DNA of 64,000 nucleotides, taken from assembly GCF_024721585.1 (NCBI RefSeq), contig NZ_CP102629.1, positions 1,240,001-1,304,000 on the forward strand. Direction: 5' to 3'. The notes below the pieces were generated by a model. The model was not told the DNA's origin and searched no databases. It saw only the letters and a list, made by a program, of their open reading frames with translations. Numbering within the stretch: position 1 is the stretch's first letter; every line of letters starts with the position of its first letter. Positions 18,332-28,877 of the stretch are shown here, one piece after another. Position numbers and translations under genes: made by a program. Source of the DNA: Sphingomicrobium aestuariivivum. GTDB taxonomy: Bacteria; Pseudomonadota; Alphaproteobacteria; Sphingomonadales; Sphingomonadaceae.

Positions 18332-18363
18332 CCCCTTGTGTTGCAGCTTTGCAACATTACATT
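18332..18363 (+). promoter_or_regulatory. Putative heat-shock (sigma-32-type) promoter of clpB with an internal inverted repeat
   Basis: CCCCTTGTG at 18332-18340 resembles the -35 element of alphaproteobacterial RpoH promoters, and CATTACATT at 18355-18363 sits 14 bases further on, the expected spacing for the weaker CCCATnT-like -10. Between them GTTGCA-GCTT-TGCAAC (18340-18355) is a perfect 6-bp inverted repeat with a 4-base loop. The clpB start codon is about 50 bases downstream. RpoH control of clpB is well established in this class; the match here is by eye. Confidence 0.5.
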
Positions 18364-18412
18364 CGAGCCAAGAACAGACCTTTTCTCCGCTTTTTGTTGA
18401 GGGGCAAAACAG

Positions 18413-20989
<2,577 letters not shown>

Positions 20990-21011
20990 GGCGGCGGCAA
21001 GCGACCAACGA

Positions 21012-21050
21012 GAAAGGGGCGTCCACCATGCGGTGAGCGCCCCTTTTTTA
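21012..21050 (+). terminator. Rho-independent terminator after clpB
   Basis: AAAGGGGCG at 21013-21021 pairs with CGCCCCTTT, an inner CCACC/GGTG pairing extends the stem around ATGC, and seven T follow. It lies between clpB and the convergent small-protein genes, and may serve both strands. Confidence 0.85.
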
Positions 21051-21080
21051 TCGTCTCGCCGGGCCGTGGCCCGCGCGGTC

Positions 21081-21368
21081 CTATTTGAAGTCGGTAGGCG
21101 TGCGGGTGGCCTCGCGCACCGAATCCTGCACGTCGCGTTCGATCAGGTCCCATTCCTGCTGGGTCTTGCAGATCTGGCGCTTGCCAAGGCGCGTGCCCGG
21201 GGGCGGCGGGAAGCGCTTGCAGACATAGGCATTGTCGCCGCGCGCCTCGGCCGTCTCCTCGGCGGCCTTGGCGGCGGCTTCCTCGCGGGCGCGCTGGTCG
21301 GCCGGCTGCACGGCGAGCGCGCCGCTCGGCACGGCGATGACGAGGCCTGCGATCAGGATCGACTTCAT
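21081..21368 (-). CDS. Small secreted two-Cys protein, copy 1 of 3 in tandem
   Basis: A 95-residue protein with a Sec signal (MKSILIAGLVIAVPSGALA), an Ala/Glu-rich helix, then the shared core GDNAYVCKRFPPPPGTRLG followed by RQICKTQQEWDLIERDV. Two Cys, in YVCK and QICKT, are kept in all three tandem copies and probably form a disulfide or bind a ligand. The core resembles short secreted proteobacterial proteins with a C-T-x-x-E-W motif, none of known function to me. The start is the ATG that gives a proper signal peptide; a longer frame runs into the neighbour. Confidence 0.75.
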   Translation of the reverse strand: MKSILIAGLVIAVPSGALAVQPADQRAREEAAAKAAEETAEARGDNAYVCKRFPPPPGTRLGKRQICKTQQEWDLIERDVQDSVREATRTPTDFK

Positions 21369-21400
21369 TCCACTTCCCCTTTGGACGCCGAGCGCCCCGC

Positions 21401-21703
21401 TTACTGGCCCGGTCCCTTGCTCTGCAGCGCCCGGCGGGCATTTTCCTGCGACGAGGTGCGCACGTCGCTGTCGATCTGGTCCCACTCCTGCTGCGTCTTG
21501 CAGATCTGGCGATCACGGCCGAGGCGGGTGCCCGTGGGCGGCGGGAATTTACGGCACACATAGGCATTGTCGCCGCGCGCATCGGCAGTGGCCTCGGCGG
21601 CCGCGGCGGCGGCCTCCTCGCGGGCCTGCTGCTCGGCCGGCGGTGCCGCCGTCACGGCGGCGCTCGCGCCGAGGATCAGCGCGGCGGTCAGAAAGGTCTT
21701 CAT
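21401..21703 (-). CDS. Small secreted two-Cys protein, copy 2 of 3 in tandem
   Basis: A 100-residue protein with signal MKTFLTAALILGASAAVTAA, then PPAEQQAREEAAAAAAEATA and the core GDNAYVCRKFPPPTGTRLGR, ending QICKTQQEWDQIDSDVRTSS plus an Asn/Arg/Ala-rich tail. It is the closest relative of copy 1 (identical at most core positions, including ICKTQQEWD), so these two are probably the most recent duplication. The gap to copy 1 is 32 bases, which fits co-transcription. Function unknown. Confidence 0.78.
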   Translation of the reverse strand: MKTFLTAALILGASAAVTAAPPAEQQAREEAAAAAAEATADARGDNAYVCRKFPPPTGTRLGRDRQICKTQQEWDQIDSDVRTSSQENARRALQSKGPGQ

Positions 21704-21785
21704 CGGTCTTGGCTCCCTCTAGTCCCGGCGACCGGCCGGGGTCTTCGGGGGGAGCCTAACGCGCGTCGCGGCGAAAAGCGAATCG

Positions 21786-22076
21786 CTAGTCCTGCAGCGC
21801 CTGGCGGGCGTTTTCCTGCATCGCCGTCTTGATCTGCTCCTCGATCGACTGCCACTCGGCAGCAGTCTTGCAGATCTGGCGGCCGCGGTTGAGGCGCGAG
21901 CCCGTGGCGGGCGCGATCCGCTTGCAGACATAGGCGTTGGCACCGCGATCCTCGGCGGTCGCCAGGGCGGCCGCGGCAGCGGCGTCTTCCTTGGCGCGCT
22001 GGACATCGCCCCGGTCCTGCTGCGGGCCACCCACCAGCATCGCGCCGGCGATCATCGATAGGGTCAGGATGGTCAT
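21786..22076 (-). CDS. Small secreted two-Cys protein, copy 3 of 3 in tandem
   Basis: A 96-residue protein, the most diverged copy: signal MTILTLSMIAGAMLVGG, then an Ala-rich helix, then GANAYVCKRIAPATGSRLNR and RQICKTAAEWQSIEEQIKTA. It keeps both Cys, the GxRL turn and the EW pair. Its end QENARQALQD is shared with copy 2 (QENARRALQ). First gene of the tandem set in transcription order. The set faces clpB across a bidirectional-looking terminator and is divergent from the oxygenase gene upstream. Confidence 0.75.
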   Translation of the reverse strand: MTILTLSMIAGAMLVGGPQQDRGDVQRAKEDAAAAAALATAEDRGANAYVCKRIAPATGSRLNRGRQICKTAAEWQSIEEQIKTAMQENARQALQD

Positions 22077-22235
22077 GTCGCTTGCTCCTTACCGGCCCGC
22101 TCCCCTCATGGCGGCGGACACAGCATCATAGCGCAATGATGCCGGTCGACAAAGCAAGGCCTTGGCGATGAAGCCGGGGCAGCCATCGATGAAGGGGGGT
22201 GGACAAGGCGGAGGCACCCCTCCAGCAATGCGGGG

Positions 22236-23672
22236 ATGAGCGAGACGGACGCGGCGATCGGACAGGCCCTCGAGGCATGGGACGAGGAGGAAGCCGCACG
22301 GCTCGTCCTCGAGGTGCATGAGAGCGCCACCCTGCCGCCCCGGCGCCTTGTCGAGCGCGCCCGCCAGATCGACCGCAACGACCTTGCGCTGCGCATCCTC
22401 GGCGACCAGTCCCGCCCCAACCGGCTAGGCATGCTGTCGCTGCGCAAGGAGATGGGCGAGCCGGTCGCCGACGAACTGCTCGCACTCGCCGATAAGGGTC
22501 GCCCCGCGCTACTCGAGACCGTCTCGGCGTTCGAGATGGAAGGCCGCGCGGACGAAGCCGTCGCCCTGCTCGAGGCGCGCCTTGCCGACGAGCCCGACTG
22601 GGTCGAGGGCCACCAGTCGCTGGCCCAGCTCGCATGGATGGGCGGGCATGATGATGCCGCCGCAAGCTTCCGCGACGCGATCGCGGCCATGCCCGGCAAC
22701 GAGGTCCTGCGCGCCGCCTGGCTCGGCACGCTGAAGACGATGGACGACCCGGAGGCGCTCGACGCCGGCTGGGCCGCCGCCATCGCCGATTTCCCCAATT
22801 CGCCGCTTATCTCGATGGTCGGCGCCGACCTCCTGTCCGAGCGCGGGCGCTACGACGAGGCCGACGAGCAATTCCGCCGCCTCGTCAACATGCAGGACCA
22901 GGCGTTCGACGGCGCGCGCATGCGCCACCTCATGCGCACGGGTCGCTACGAAGGCGTGCTGCAGGTCGGACAGGAAGCGCTATCGCGTCACGGGGACGGC
23001 GAATGCTGGGCCTGGTTCGGGGCGGCGCTGAAGGCGCTCGGCCACCCCCACGCCGACTGGTTCTTTCGCGGCCACGACCTGTTCAGCGAGCAACGCATCG
23101 ACCTCGAGGAGGAAGAACGCGCCGCACTGGCCGCGAAATTGCGCTCGCTCCACCATGCCGCGGGGCCGCCCTTCGGCCAGAGCCCGCGCGGCGGCACCCA
23201 GACCTTCGGCAACCTGTTCAAGCGGCGCGATCCCGAGATCGTCGCCGCGCGCGCCGCGATCCGCCGCGCCGTGCGCGCGCATGTCGAGGCGCTGCCGCCC
23301 GCAGAGGCCAACCACCCCTTCCTCGCGCACCGCGACGCGCGCCCGATCGCCATGGTCGGCAGTTGGTCGATCCTGCTGAAAGGTGGCGGGCGCCATGTCA
23401 GCCACATCCACAGCCAGGGCTGGCTGTCCTCGGCGCTTTATGTCGACCTGCCCGACACGCTCGGCAGCGGCGATGATGCCGGCAGCCACGACGGCTGGCT
23501 CCAGATCGGCGAGCCGCTCATCACCGGCGGCAAGACGATCGAACCGATCGCGCGGATCCGCCCCGAGCCATTGAAGCTCGCGCTCTTCCCCTCGATCTTC
23601 TGGCACGGCACCGAGCCGTTTTCGGACGGCGAGCGTCTGACCATCGCCTTCGACATGACCCCGCTGCGCTAG
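22236..23672 (+). CDS. TPR-like protein with C-terminal 2OG-Fe(II) oxygenase domain
   Basis: A 478-residue protein. The N-terminal 300 residues are helical with tetratricopeptide-like repeats (for example DEAVALLEARLADEPDWVEG and DEADEQFRRLVNM). The C-terminal domain is a 2-oxoglutarate/Fe(II) oxygenase of the putative 2OG-FeII_Oxy_5 kind: RHVSHIHSQGWLSSALYVDLP supplies the first metal residues, LFPSIFWHGTEPFSDGERLTIAFDM holds the distal His (FWHGT) and the Arg for 2-oxoglutarate. It probably hydroxylates a peptide or protein bound by the repeats; the substrate is unknown. No signal peptide. Confidence 0.85.
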   Translation: MSETDAAIGQALEAWDEEEAARLVLEVHESATLPPRRLVERARQIDRNDLALRILGDQSRPNRLGMLSLRKEMGEPVADELLALADKGRPALLETVSAFEMEGRADEAVALLEARLADEPDWVEGHQSLAQLAWMGGHDDAAASFRDAIAAMPGNEVLRAAWLGTLKTMDDPEALDAGWAAAIADFPNSPLISMVGADLLSERGRYDEADEQFRRLVNMQDQAFDGARMRHLMRTGRYEGVLQVGQEALSRHGDGECWAWFGAALKALGHPHADWFFRGHDLFSEQRIDLEEEERAALAAKLRSLHHAAGPPFGQSPRGGTQTFGNLFKRRDPEIVAARAAIRRAVRAHVEALPPAEANHPFLAHRDARPIAMVGSWSILLKGGGRHVSHIHSQGWLSSALYVDLPDTLGSGDDAGSHDGWLQIGEPLITGGKTIEPIARIRPEPLKLALFPSIFWHGTEPFSDGERLTIAFDMTPLR

Positions 23673-23743
23673 GCGCGGCACCTGCTGCCATTAGCGAAAA
23701 GGCAGCGCCACCGGCGCCGCCTCTCTCCTTGCGCGCACGGCGC

Positions 23744-23779
23744 AAAGAAAAGGGGGCGGAGCTTTCGCTCCACCCCCCA
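23744..23779 (-). terminator. Rho-independent terminator of the TonB-dependent receptor gene
   Basis: Read on the minus strand, a GGGGGTGGAGC/GCTCCGCCCCC stem with a short loop is followed by TTTTCTTT. It lies 25 bases past the receptor stop codon. Confidence 0.8.
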
Positions 23780-23804
23780 ATCCTTCGGTCCTTGACCCAG
23801 TTCG

Positions 23805-26800
23805 TTAGAACTTGATCGAGGTGCTCGCGAACAGATAGCGACCAACCGGCGAGTAGGTACCCGCCCAGGTGTTGGCGTTATCCGTGCCGTAGTCCGCGGG
23901 GACCAGCGGCGGCGAGATGTCGAAGATGTTGTTCACACCGACCATGAGACCGATGTCGTCCGTCACGTCGTAGGTGAGCGTGAGGTCGAACAGGTTCCAC
24001 GATTCGATGTTACCGGCCGGATCGGGTTCACCCGAGAAGCCACGGTCGGCGTCGGTGATGAACTCGTCGAGTTCGACACCGCCGATGTGACGCCAACGGA
24101 TCGAGGCACCGAAGCCGTTGTCCATGTTGTACGCCGCACGCAGGGTGTGACGCCATTCCGGCTGCGGGAAGCCACAGGTGCCACCGACATAGCCGGCGCA
24201 ATCCACGACCCCGTCACCACCGTCGGCAGGGATGCCCTGATCGAAGGCATATTCCATCAGGTAGGTGCCGAGCAGGTCGAGGTTGAGACGACCCGGGCCG
24301 ACGTCACGGCCGTAGCTCAGACCAAGGTCGAGACCTTCGGTCGAGAAGCCACCGATGTTGACGTTACGGTCGACGACGAAGCCGTTCTGACCCGCCCACA
24401 GCGAACCCGAAACGGGGTCACGGGTGATGCGGTCACAGAATTCGGCGTTGCCGGTCAGGCCGCACTGACGAACGATCAGTTCGGCACCGTAGGTCGAAAT
24501 CGCCTGTTCAACGTCGATCTGGTAGTAATCGAGGGTGGCAACGAAGCCCGGAAGGGTCGTGCCGCCTTCGAACACCACACCGGCAGTCCAGGTGTCGGCT
24601 TCTTCCGGCTGGAGGTTCGGTTCACCGCCGAACACACCGTTGTACTGCGACGCCGGGCTCGGGGTGATGCCGCCATACTGGCCAGCGGTCACACCGGTGT
24701 TGGCGCACTGCGCTGCGGTGAATTCGGGCGTGGCGCCCGAGCACGGATCGGTACCGTTCCACAGGCCACGCTGGACCGGGCCGAACAGTTCGACCACGTT
24801 CGGGGCGCGGACCGCGCGGTTGTAACCACCACGGAACTTCACCTCGTCGATCGGCTGGTATTCGGCCAGGATCTTGTAGGTGTCGGTGGTCGCACCGGTC
24901 GAGTAGTCCGAGTAGCGATAGCCGAGTTCGAGCGCGAGACGCTCGACACCGGTCATGCCCGAGATGATCGGAACGAGAAGTTCGCCGAAGATGTCGGTGA
25001 CGTTGTAGCTGCCTTCGACCGGCGGCTGGTTACCACCCTGGCCGGCAAGGTCGCCGGTCTGGAAGGTGATGTCCGGCTGGGTCACGAGGCCGACGTCGCG
25101 ATATTCAACACCGATGAGGCCGCCAACGGCTTCCATCGGATCGATGTTGAACAGTTCGCCGGTGACATAGCCCTGGACGACGGTTTCATCGACGTAGCCG
25201 GTGACCTGGCCCGGGACGAGCACATAGTCGAGCGACGCCTGGGTGATGCCGTCTTCGGGGTTGTCGACGATGCCCGAACCCTGGAACGGGTTGTAGGGCA
25301 CACAGCCCGCGGCAACCGCGGTCGGGTCGGCGCAGATCACGTTGCCGTTCGAATCCGTGGTGGCCTGGAGGGCCTGGCGGAGACGCGACAGCGAGAAGTC
25401 GTTCGAGTAGAACGAGGCATAGTCGGTCAGGCCGTACTGGGCGCTGACGTCGTAGCTGAAGCGGTCGGTGATGTCGCCGCGAAGGCCACCGACGAGGCGA
25501 TAGGCGGTGTGGCGCAGGTTGTTGTTACGACCACCACCTTCGACGTTACGCTTACCGATGAGCAGCGGGACGACGCCGTCGGCGACGGGATCGTCACCGG
25601 CATCTTCCACACCGTCGATCGCGGCGCAGAGCTCGGCGCCCTGGGCAGCCGACAGCAGCGGGCTGTCGCACGAGATGTTGTAGACTTCCGCGAAGAAGGT
25701 GCCCGATTCAGCGATCTGGGCGTCCGAGCGGTCGTCCATGAACATGAACTCGGCATAGGCTTCGACGTTGTCGTTGACTTCATAGTTGGCGAAACCGCCA
25801 GCGGTCCAACGCTTGTCGGGACGCTGGAAGAAGTTCACCGGCGCATAGTTGTAGAGCGGCGCACCCGCACCACCGAAGTCCGAGAAATCGTCCGAACCAC
25901 CGGCGATACCGAAGAAGTAGTCACCGAAGGTCGGGTCGACGATGGTGGCCCACGGCGAGTTGAACGAACCGCCGCAAACGCCTTCGTCATCGATGGCGCA
26001 GGACGAGTAGTCGCGGTCGCCCTGGAGGATCGGTTCGATCTCGCGGTAGCCGACGTAGAGGACCGCGTTGCCGCGACCGTCGTCGAAGCCGGCGCCCATG
26101 GTCAGGGTGACGTCGAGCGTGTCGCCGTCCCACACCGAACCCGTCGGATATTCGAAGCCACGCGCGTCGAGGCTGTCGATGATCGACACGCCGCCGAAGT
26201 CACGCTCGCCACGGTTGTCGTGCTGGTAGACACCGTACGAAGCATCGAGCTGGATGCCTTCGAAGTCGGTGTTCATGATGAAGTTGACAACACCGGCCAC
26301 AGCGTCGGCACCGTAGGTCGCCGAGGCGCCGCCGGTCAGAACGTCCACGCGCTCGATGAGCGAAGCGGGGATCTGGTTGATGTCGGCGACGGGGTTGTTG
26401 GGGTCACCCGGCTGGAGGCGACGGCCGTTGACCAGCACGAGGGTGCGGGCCGAGCCGAGGCCGCGAAGGTCGACCGTGGCGGTGCCGCTCGCGCCGTTCG
26501 AAACGAACGCGGTCTGGCCCGGGGTCACCTGCGGGAGCGAGTTGAGAAGGTCTTCGACGCGGGTGGTACCGGTCTGGGCGATGACTTCCTCGCCCACGAC
26601 GGTCACCGGGCTGGCGCTGTCGATGTTCGGACGCGCGATGCGCGTACCGGTGATGACGATGTCTTCGACTTCGTTGATGGGCGTGCCCTCAGCGTTGACG
26701 TCGACATTCTGCTGTTCGACCGGGCCAGTTTCCTCGCCCATGTCCTGTGCAAAGGCAGGCGCCGAGAACGCCATGCCGGCGATCACGGTGCTGGCCAGCA

Positions 26801-26825
26801 GCACGTTCTTCTTTTCGATCTTCAT
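23805..26825 (-). CDS. TonB-dependent outer-membrane receptor
   Basis: A 1006-residue receptor. Sec signal KIEKKNVLLASTVIAGMAFSAPAFAQ (cleavage near 27), a TonB box around IVITGTRIA (about 57-65), a plug domain (about 68-180: VEDLLNSLPQVTPGQTAF, VDLRGLGSARTLVLVNGRRL, GASATYGADAVAGVVNFI) and a large beta-barrel ending in the aromatic FASTSIKF typical of outer-membrane proteins. It belongs to the large sphingomonad receptor class whose ligands are often oligosaccharides, peptides or aromatic compounds; nothing here fixes the ligand. Codon use is strongly biased to C/G-ending optimal codons, suggesting high expression. Confidence 0.95.
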   Translation of the reverse strand: MKIEKKNVLLASTVIAGMAFSAPAFAQDMGEETGPVEQQNVDVNAEGTPINEVEDIVITGTRIARPNIDSASPVTVVGEEVIAQTGTTRVEDLLNSLPQVTPGQTAFVSNGASGTATVDLRGLGSARTLVLVNGRRLQPGDPNNPVADINQIPASLIERVDVLTGGASATYGADAVAGVVNFIMNTDFEGIQLDASYGVYQHDNRGERDFGGVSIIDSLDARGFEYPTGSVWDGDTLDVTLTMGAGFDDGRGNAVLYVGYREIEPILQGDRDYSSCAIDDEGVCGGSFNSPWATIVDPTFGDYFFGIAGGSDDFSDFGGAGAPLYNYAPVNFFQRPDKRWTAGGFANYEVNDNVEAYAEFMFMDDRSDAQIAESGTFFAEVYNISCDSPLLSAAQGAELCAAIDGVEDAGDDPVADGVVPLLIGKRNVEGGGRNNNLRHTAYRLVGGLRGDITDRFSYDVSAQYGLTDYASFYSNDFSLSRLRQALQATTDSNGNVICADPTAVAAGCVPYNPFQGSGIVDNPEDGITQASLDYVLVPGQVTGYVDETVVQGYVTGELFNIDPMEAVGGLIGVEYRDVGLVTQPDITFQTGDLAGQGGNQPPVEGSYNVTDIFGELLVPIISGMTGVERLALELGYRYSDYSTGATTDTYKILAEYQPIDEVKFRGGYNRAVRAPNVVELFGPVQRGLWNGTDPCSGATPEFTAAQCANTGVTAGQYGGITPSPASQYNGVFGGEPNLQPEEADTWTAGVVFEGGTTLPGFVATLDYYQIDVEQAISTYGAELIVRQCGLTGNAEFCDRITRDPVSGSLWAGQNGFVVDRNVNIGGFSTEGLDLGLSYGRDVGPGRLNLDLLGTYLMEYAFDQGIPADGGDGVVDCAGYVGGTCGFPQPEWRHTLRAAYNMDNGFGASIRWRHIGGVELDEFITDADRGFSGEPDPAGNIESWNLFDLTLTYDVTDDIGLMVGVNNIFDISPPLVPADYGTDNANTWAGTYSPVGRYLFASTSIKF

Positions 26826-26870
26826 AAATTCCCCTCTCGTCGTCAGCCCCCGGGCCGACGTGAAAAGCTA

Positions 26871-26881
26871 GATGTAACGAC
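26871..26881 (-). promoter_or_regulatory. 11-base word upstream of the TonB-receptor gene, shared with hppA
   Basis: GTCGTTACATC on the minus strand, ending 45 bases before the receptor ATG. The same 11 bases occur 44 bases before the hppA ATG. The equal distance suggests a promoter -10 region or a shared regulator site; no matching -35 element was found by eye. The remaining gap up to 27038 holds no further feature that I can see. Confidence 0.3.
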
Positions 26882-27038
26882 GCTCATCGCCGCCATCGCT
26901 CGGGACGCTAAGGGGAAAGGTTCGTTACGCAACCGCAGGAGCGCTCGAAAAGACACTTTTGCGACAGCTGTTGCTTAGCCGACACAGGGGCCGGAAACGG
27001 GGTTACGGGCGCGTAAACCCCAGAGTTCAGCCAATCGT

Positions 27039-27254
27039 TCAGCCGATCGTGCCGCCTCTAGCCCGCCGTTCGGCTTCCAAGCTAGCATGGGCGTCGACAT
27101 AGGCCTCCTGCCGTTCGACAGACCAGTATTTCAGTTCTGCGAGCGGAATCCGGCTTCCGGTGACGGCGCAGCGCACGAAGGTGCCGTGAGCGATCAGCCG
27201 GAAGGTGGCATCGTCATAATGAAGGCGCGCCTCGCGCCCGCCGCCCAGCAGCAT
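27039..27254 (-). CDS. DUF2093-family protein
   Basis: A 71-residue protein matching DUF2093: MLLGGGREARLHYDDATFRL, VRCAVTGSRIPLAELKYW and RQEAYVDAHASLEAER. The CAVTG-IPLxxLxYW-QEAY pattern is very conserved in alphaproteobacteria, where the gene regularly follows xseA. Here it starts two bases past the xseA stop codon, so the two are co-transcribed. Function unknown; a single Cys and no secretion signal. Confidence 0.88.
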   Translation of the reverse strand: MLLGGGREARLHYDDATFRLIAHGTFVRCAVTGSRIPLAELKYWSVERQEAYVDAHASLEAERRARGGTIG

Positions 27255-27256
27255 GA

Positions 27257-28849
27257 TCAGTCTCCGTTGTCGTCGCGGGCGTCGAAAAGGCCGCCCTGGT
27301 CGGGGGCGAGATAGGGTTTCCGCGCCCGCTTCGCAACGGGGCGGCGGGCAGGAGGTGCCCCCTCACCCGCCGGCACCACGGCAAGGCGCCCGTCGTGGAA
27401 GACGAGGTCCAATGTCCCCGCCCTTCTTGCGACCTCAACGCCGGTGACGACATCGTCCCCCGCCATGACCCGCACGAATCCCCGCTCGAGCGGCCCGTCG
27501 GGGTGCGCGAGCCTGGCCATGCTCCATGCAGCATCGAGCCGCTGCGACAGGTCGTCCAGTCGCCGCTCGATCGGTTCGGGCCGGAGCCGCGCGAGGATCG
27601 AGCGGCTGCGCGCCTCCTCGCGGCGATAGTGCTGGCGGAGCCCCGCAAGAGCGCGTTCGCCCTGCTGGTCGAGCCGCGCCTGCCCGCGCCGCGCGCCCTC
27701 GCGCAGCCCGTTGGCAAGGCGTTCTCCAGCAGCCGTCACCCGCTCCTGTCCGGCGACTACCCGGCGATCGAGCACCGCAGGCTGTTGCCTTGAGGCAACT
27801 GCTGACAGCCGAGCCGCCGCGGCCTGCGCCTGCATCACCAGCCCCGAGCGCAAGCCGCGCGCCGCTTCTGCGAGACGCCGCTGCGGCAAGTCGGTCAGTC
27901 GGCGGGCCGTGGGCAGCCGCTCGGCCAGCCCTGCCACCCGTTCGCCGCGCTCGCGCAGCGTGCGCGCCATGCGCTCGTTCATGCGGCGGTCGAGTTCGCC
28001 GAGCCAGCCCTTCAATTCGGCCAGCACCGGCACCGCCATCTCGGCAGCGGCGGTCGGGGTCGGGGCACGCTTGTCGGCGGCATGGTCGATGAGGGTGACG
28101 TCGGTCTCGTGGCCGACCGCGCTGATCAGCGGGATCGAGCAGTCGGCGGCGGCGCGCACCACCACTTCCTCGTTGAAGGCCCACAAATCCTCGATCGAGC
28201 CGCCCCCGCGTGCGACGATGAGGAGGTCGGGACGCGGCACCGGCCCTGACCCGTCGAGCGCGTCGAAGCCGCGGATGGCGGCGGCGACCTGCGCGGCGGC
28301 CGTCTCGCCCTGCACCGGCACCGGCCAGAGGATGACATGGCTCGGACAACGGTCCTCGAGCCGGTGAAGGATGTCGCGGATGACCGCGCCGGTCGGGCTG
28401 GTGACCACCCCGATCACGCGCGGGAGATAGGGCAGCGGCTTCTTGCGCGCCTTGTCGAACAGCCCCTCGCCCTTCAGCGCCGCCTTGCGTTTTTCAAGCA
28501 GCGCCATCAGCGCGCCCTCGCCCGCCAGCTCCATCGAATTCACGACGATCTGGTATTTGGAGCGGCCGGGGTAGGTGGTGACCTTGCCCGAGGCGATGAC
28601 TTCGGCGCCATCCTCGGGGGCGAAGGCGAGCCGCCCCGCCTGCCCCTTCCACAGCACCGCGTCGATGCAGGCGTCCTCGTCCTTCAGCGTGAAATAGCAG
28701 TGGCCCGAGGCCGCGCGCTTCCAGCCCGAGATCTCGCCGCGCACGCGCACATGGCCGAAGCGGTCCTCCACAGTGCGCTTCAGCGCGCGGGAAAGTTCGC
28801 CCACACCCTGCGCGGGCGAATTGTCGCCGGGGCTTTCGGACGCTAACAG
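27257..28849 (-). CDS. xseA: Exodeoxyribonuclease VII large subunit; start codon uncertain
   Basis: Large subunit of exonuclease VII, which degrades single-stranded DNA to short acid-soluble fragments with XseB. An OB-fold (about [20 protein letters not shown]) is followed by the catalytic core ([57 protein letters not shown]) and a long coiled-coil C-terminus. No ATG lies at the expected position: the family start (SGLLAxExxGDN...[15 protein letters not shown]) is preceded only by a CTG at 28849, and the next usable codon is a GTG at 28804 just before ELSRALK. The coordinates use the CTG. Divergent from purD, with less than 30 bases between. Confidence 0.85.
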   Translation of the reverse strand: MLASESPGDNSPAQGVGELSRALKRTVEDRFGHVRVRGEISGWKRAASGHCYFTLKDEDACIDAVLWKGQAGRLAFAPEDGAEVIASGKVTTYPGRSKYQIVVNSMELAGEGALMALLEKRKAALKGEGLFDKARKKPLPYLPRVIGVVTSPTGAVIRDILHRLEDRCPSHVILWPVPVQGETAAAQVAAAIRGFDALDGSGPVPRPDLLIVARGGGSIEDLWAFNEEVVVRAAADCSIPLISAVGHETDVTLIDHAADKRAPTPTAAAEMAVPVLAELKGWLGELDRRMNERMARTLRERGERVAGLAERLPTARRLTDLPQRRLAEAARGLRSGLVMQAQAAAARLSAVASRQQPAVLDRRVVAGQERVTAAGERLANGLREGARRGQARLDQQGERALAGLRQHYRREEARSRSILARLRPEPIERRLDDLSQRLDAAWSMARLAHPDGPLERGFVRVMAGDDVVTGVEVARRAGTLDLVFHDGRLAVVPAGEGAPPARRPVAKRARKPYLAPDQGGLFDARDDNGD

Positions 28850-28877
28850 GCCGGAAACGGGTGGCTTGGAGGCGATG

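Noticed and set aside
24087-26978. A 963-codon frame on the plus strand over the TonB-dependent receptor
   Set aside because: It mirrors the strongly biased codons of the receptor and gives a repetitive Arg/Val/Asp sequence with no fold signal.
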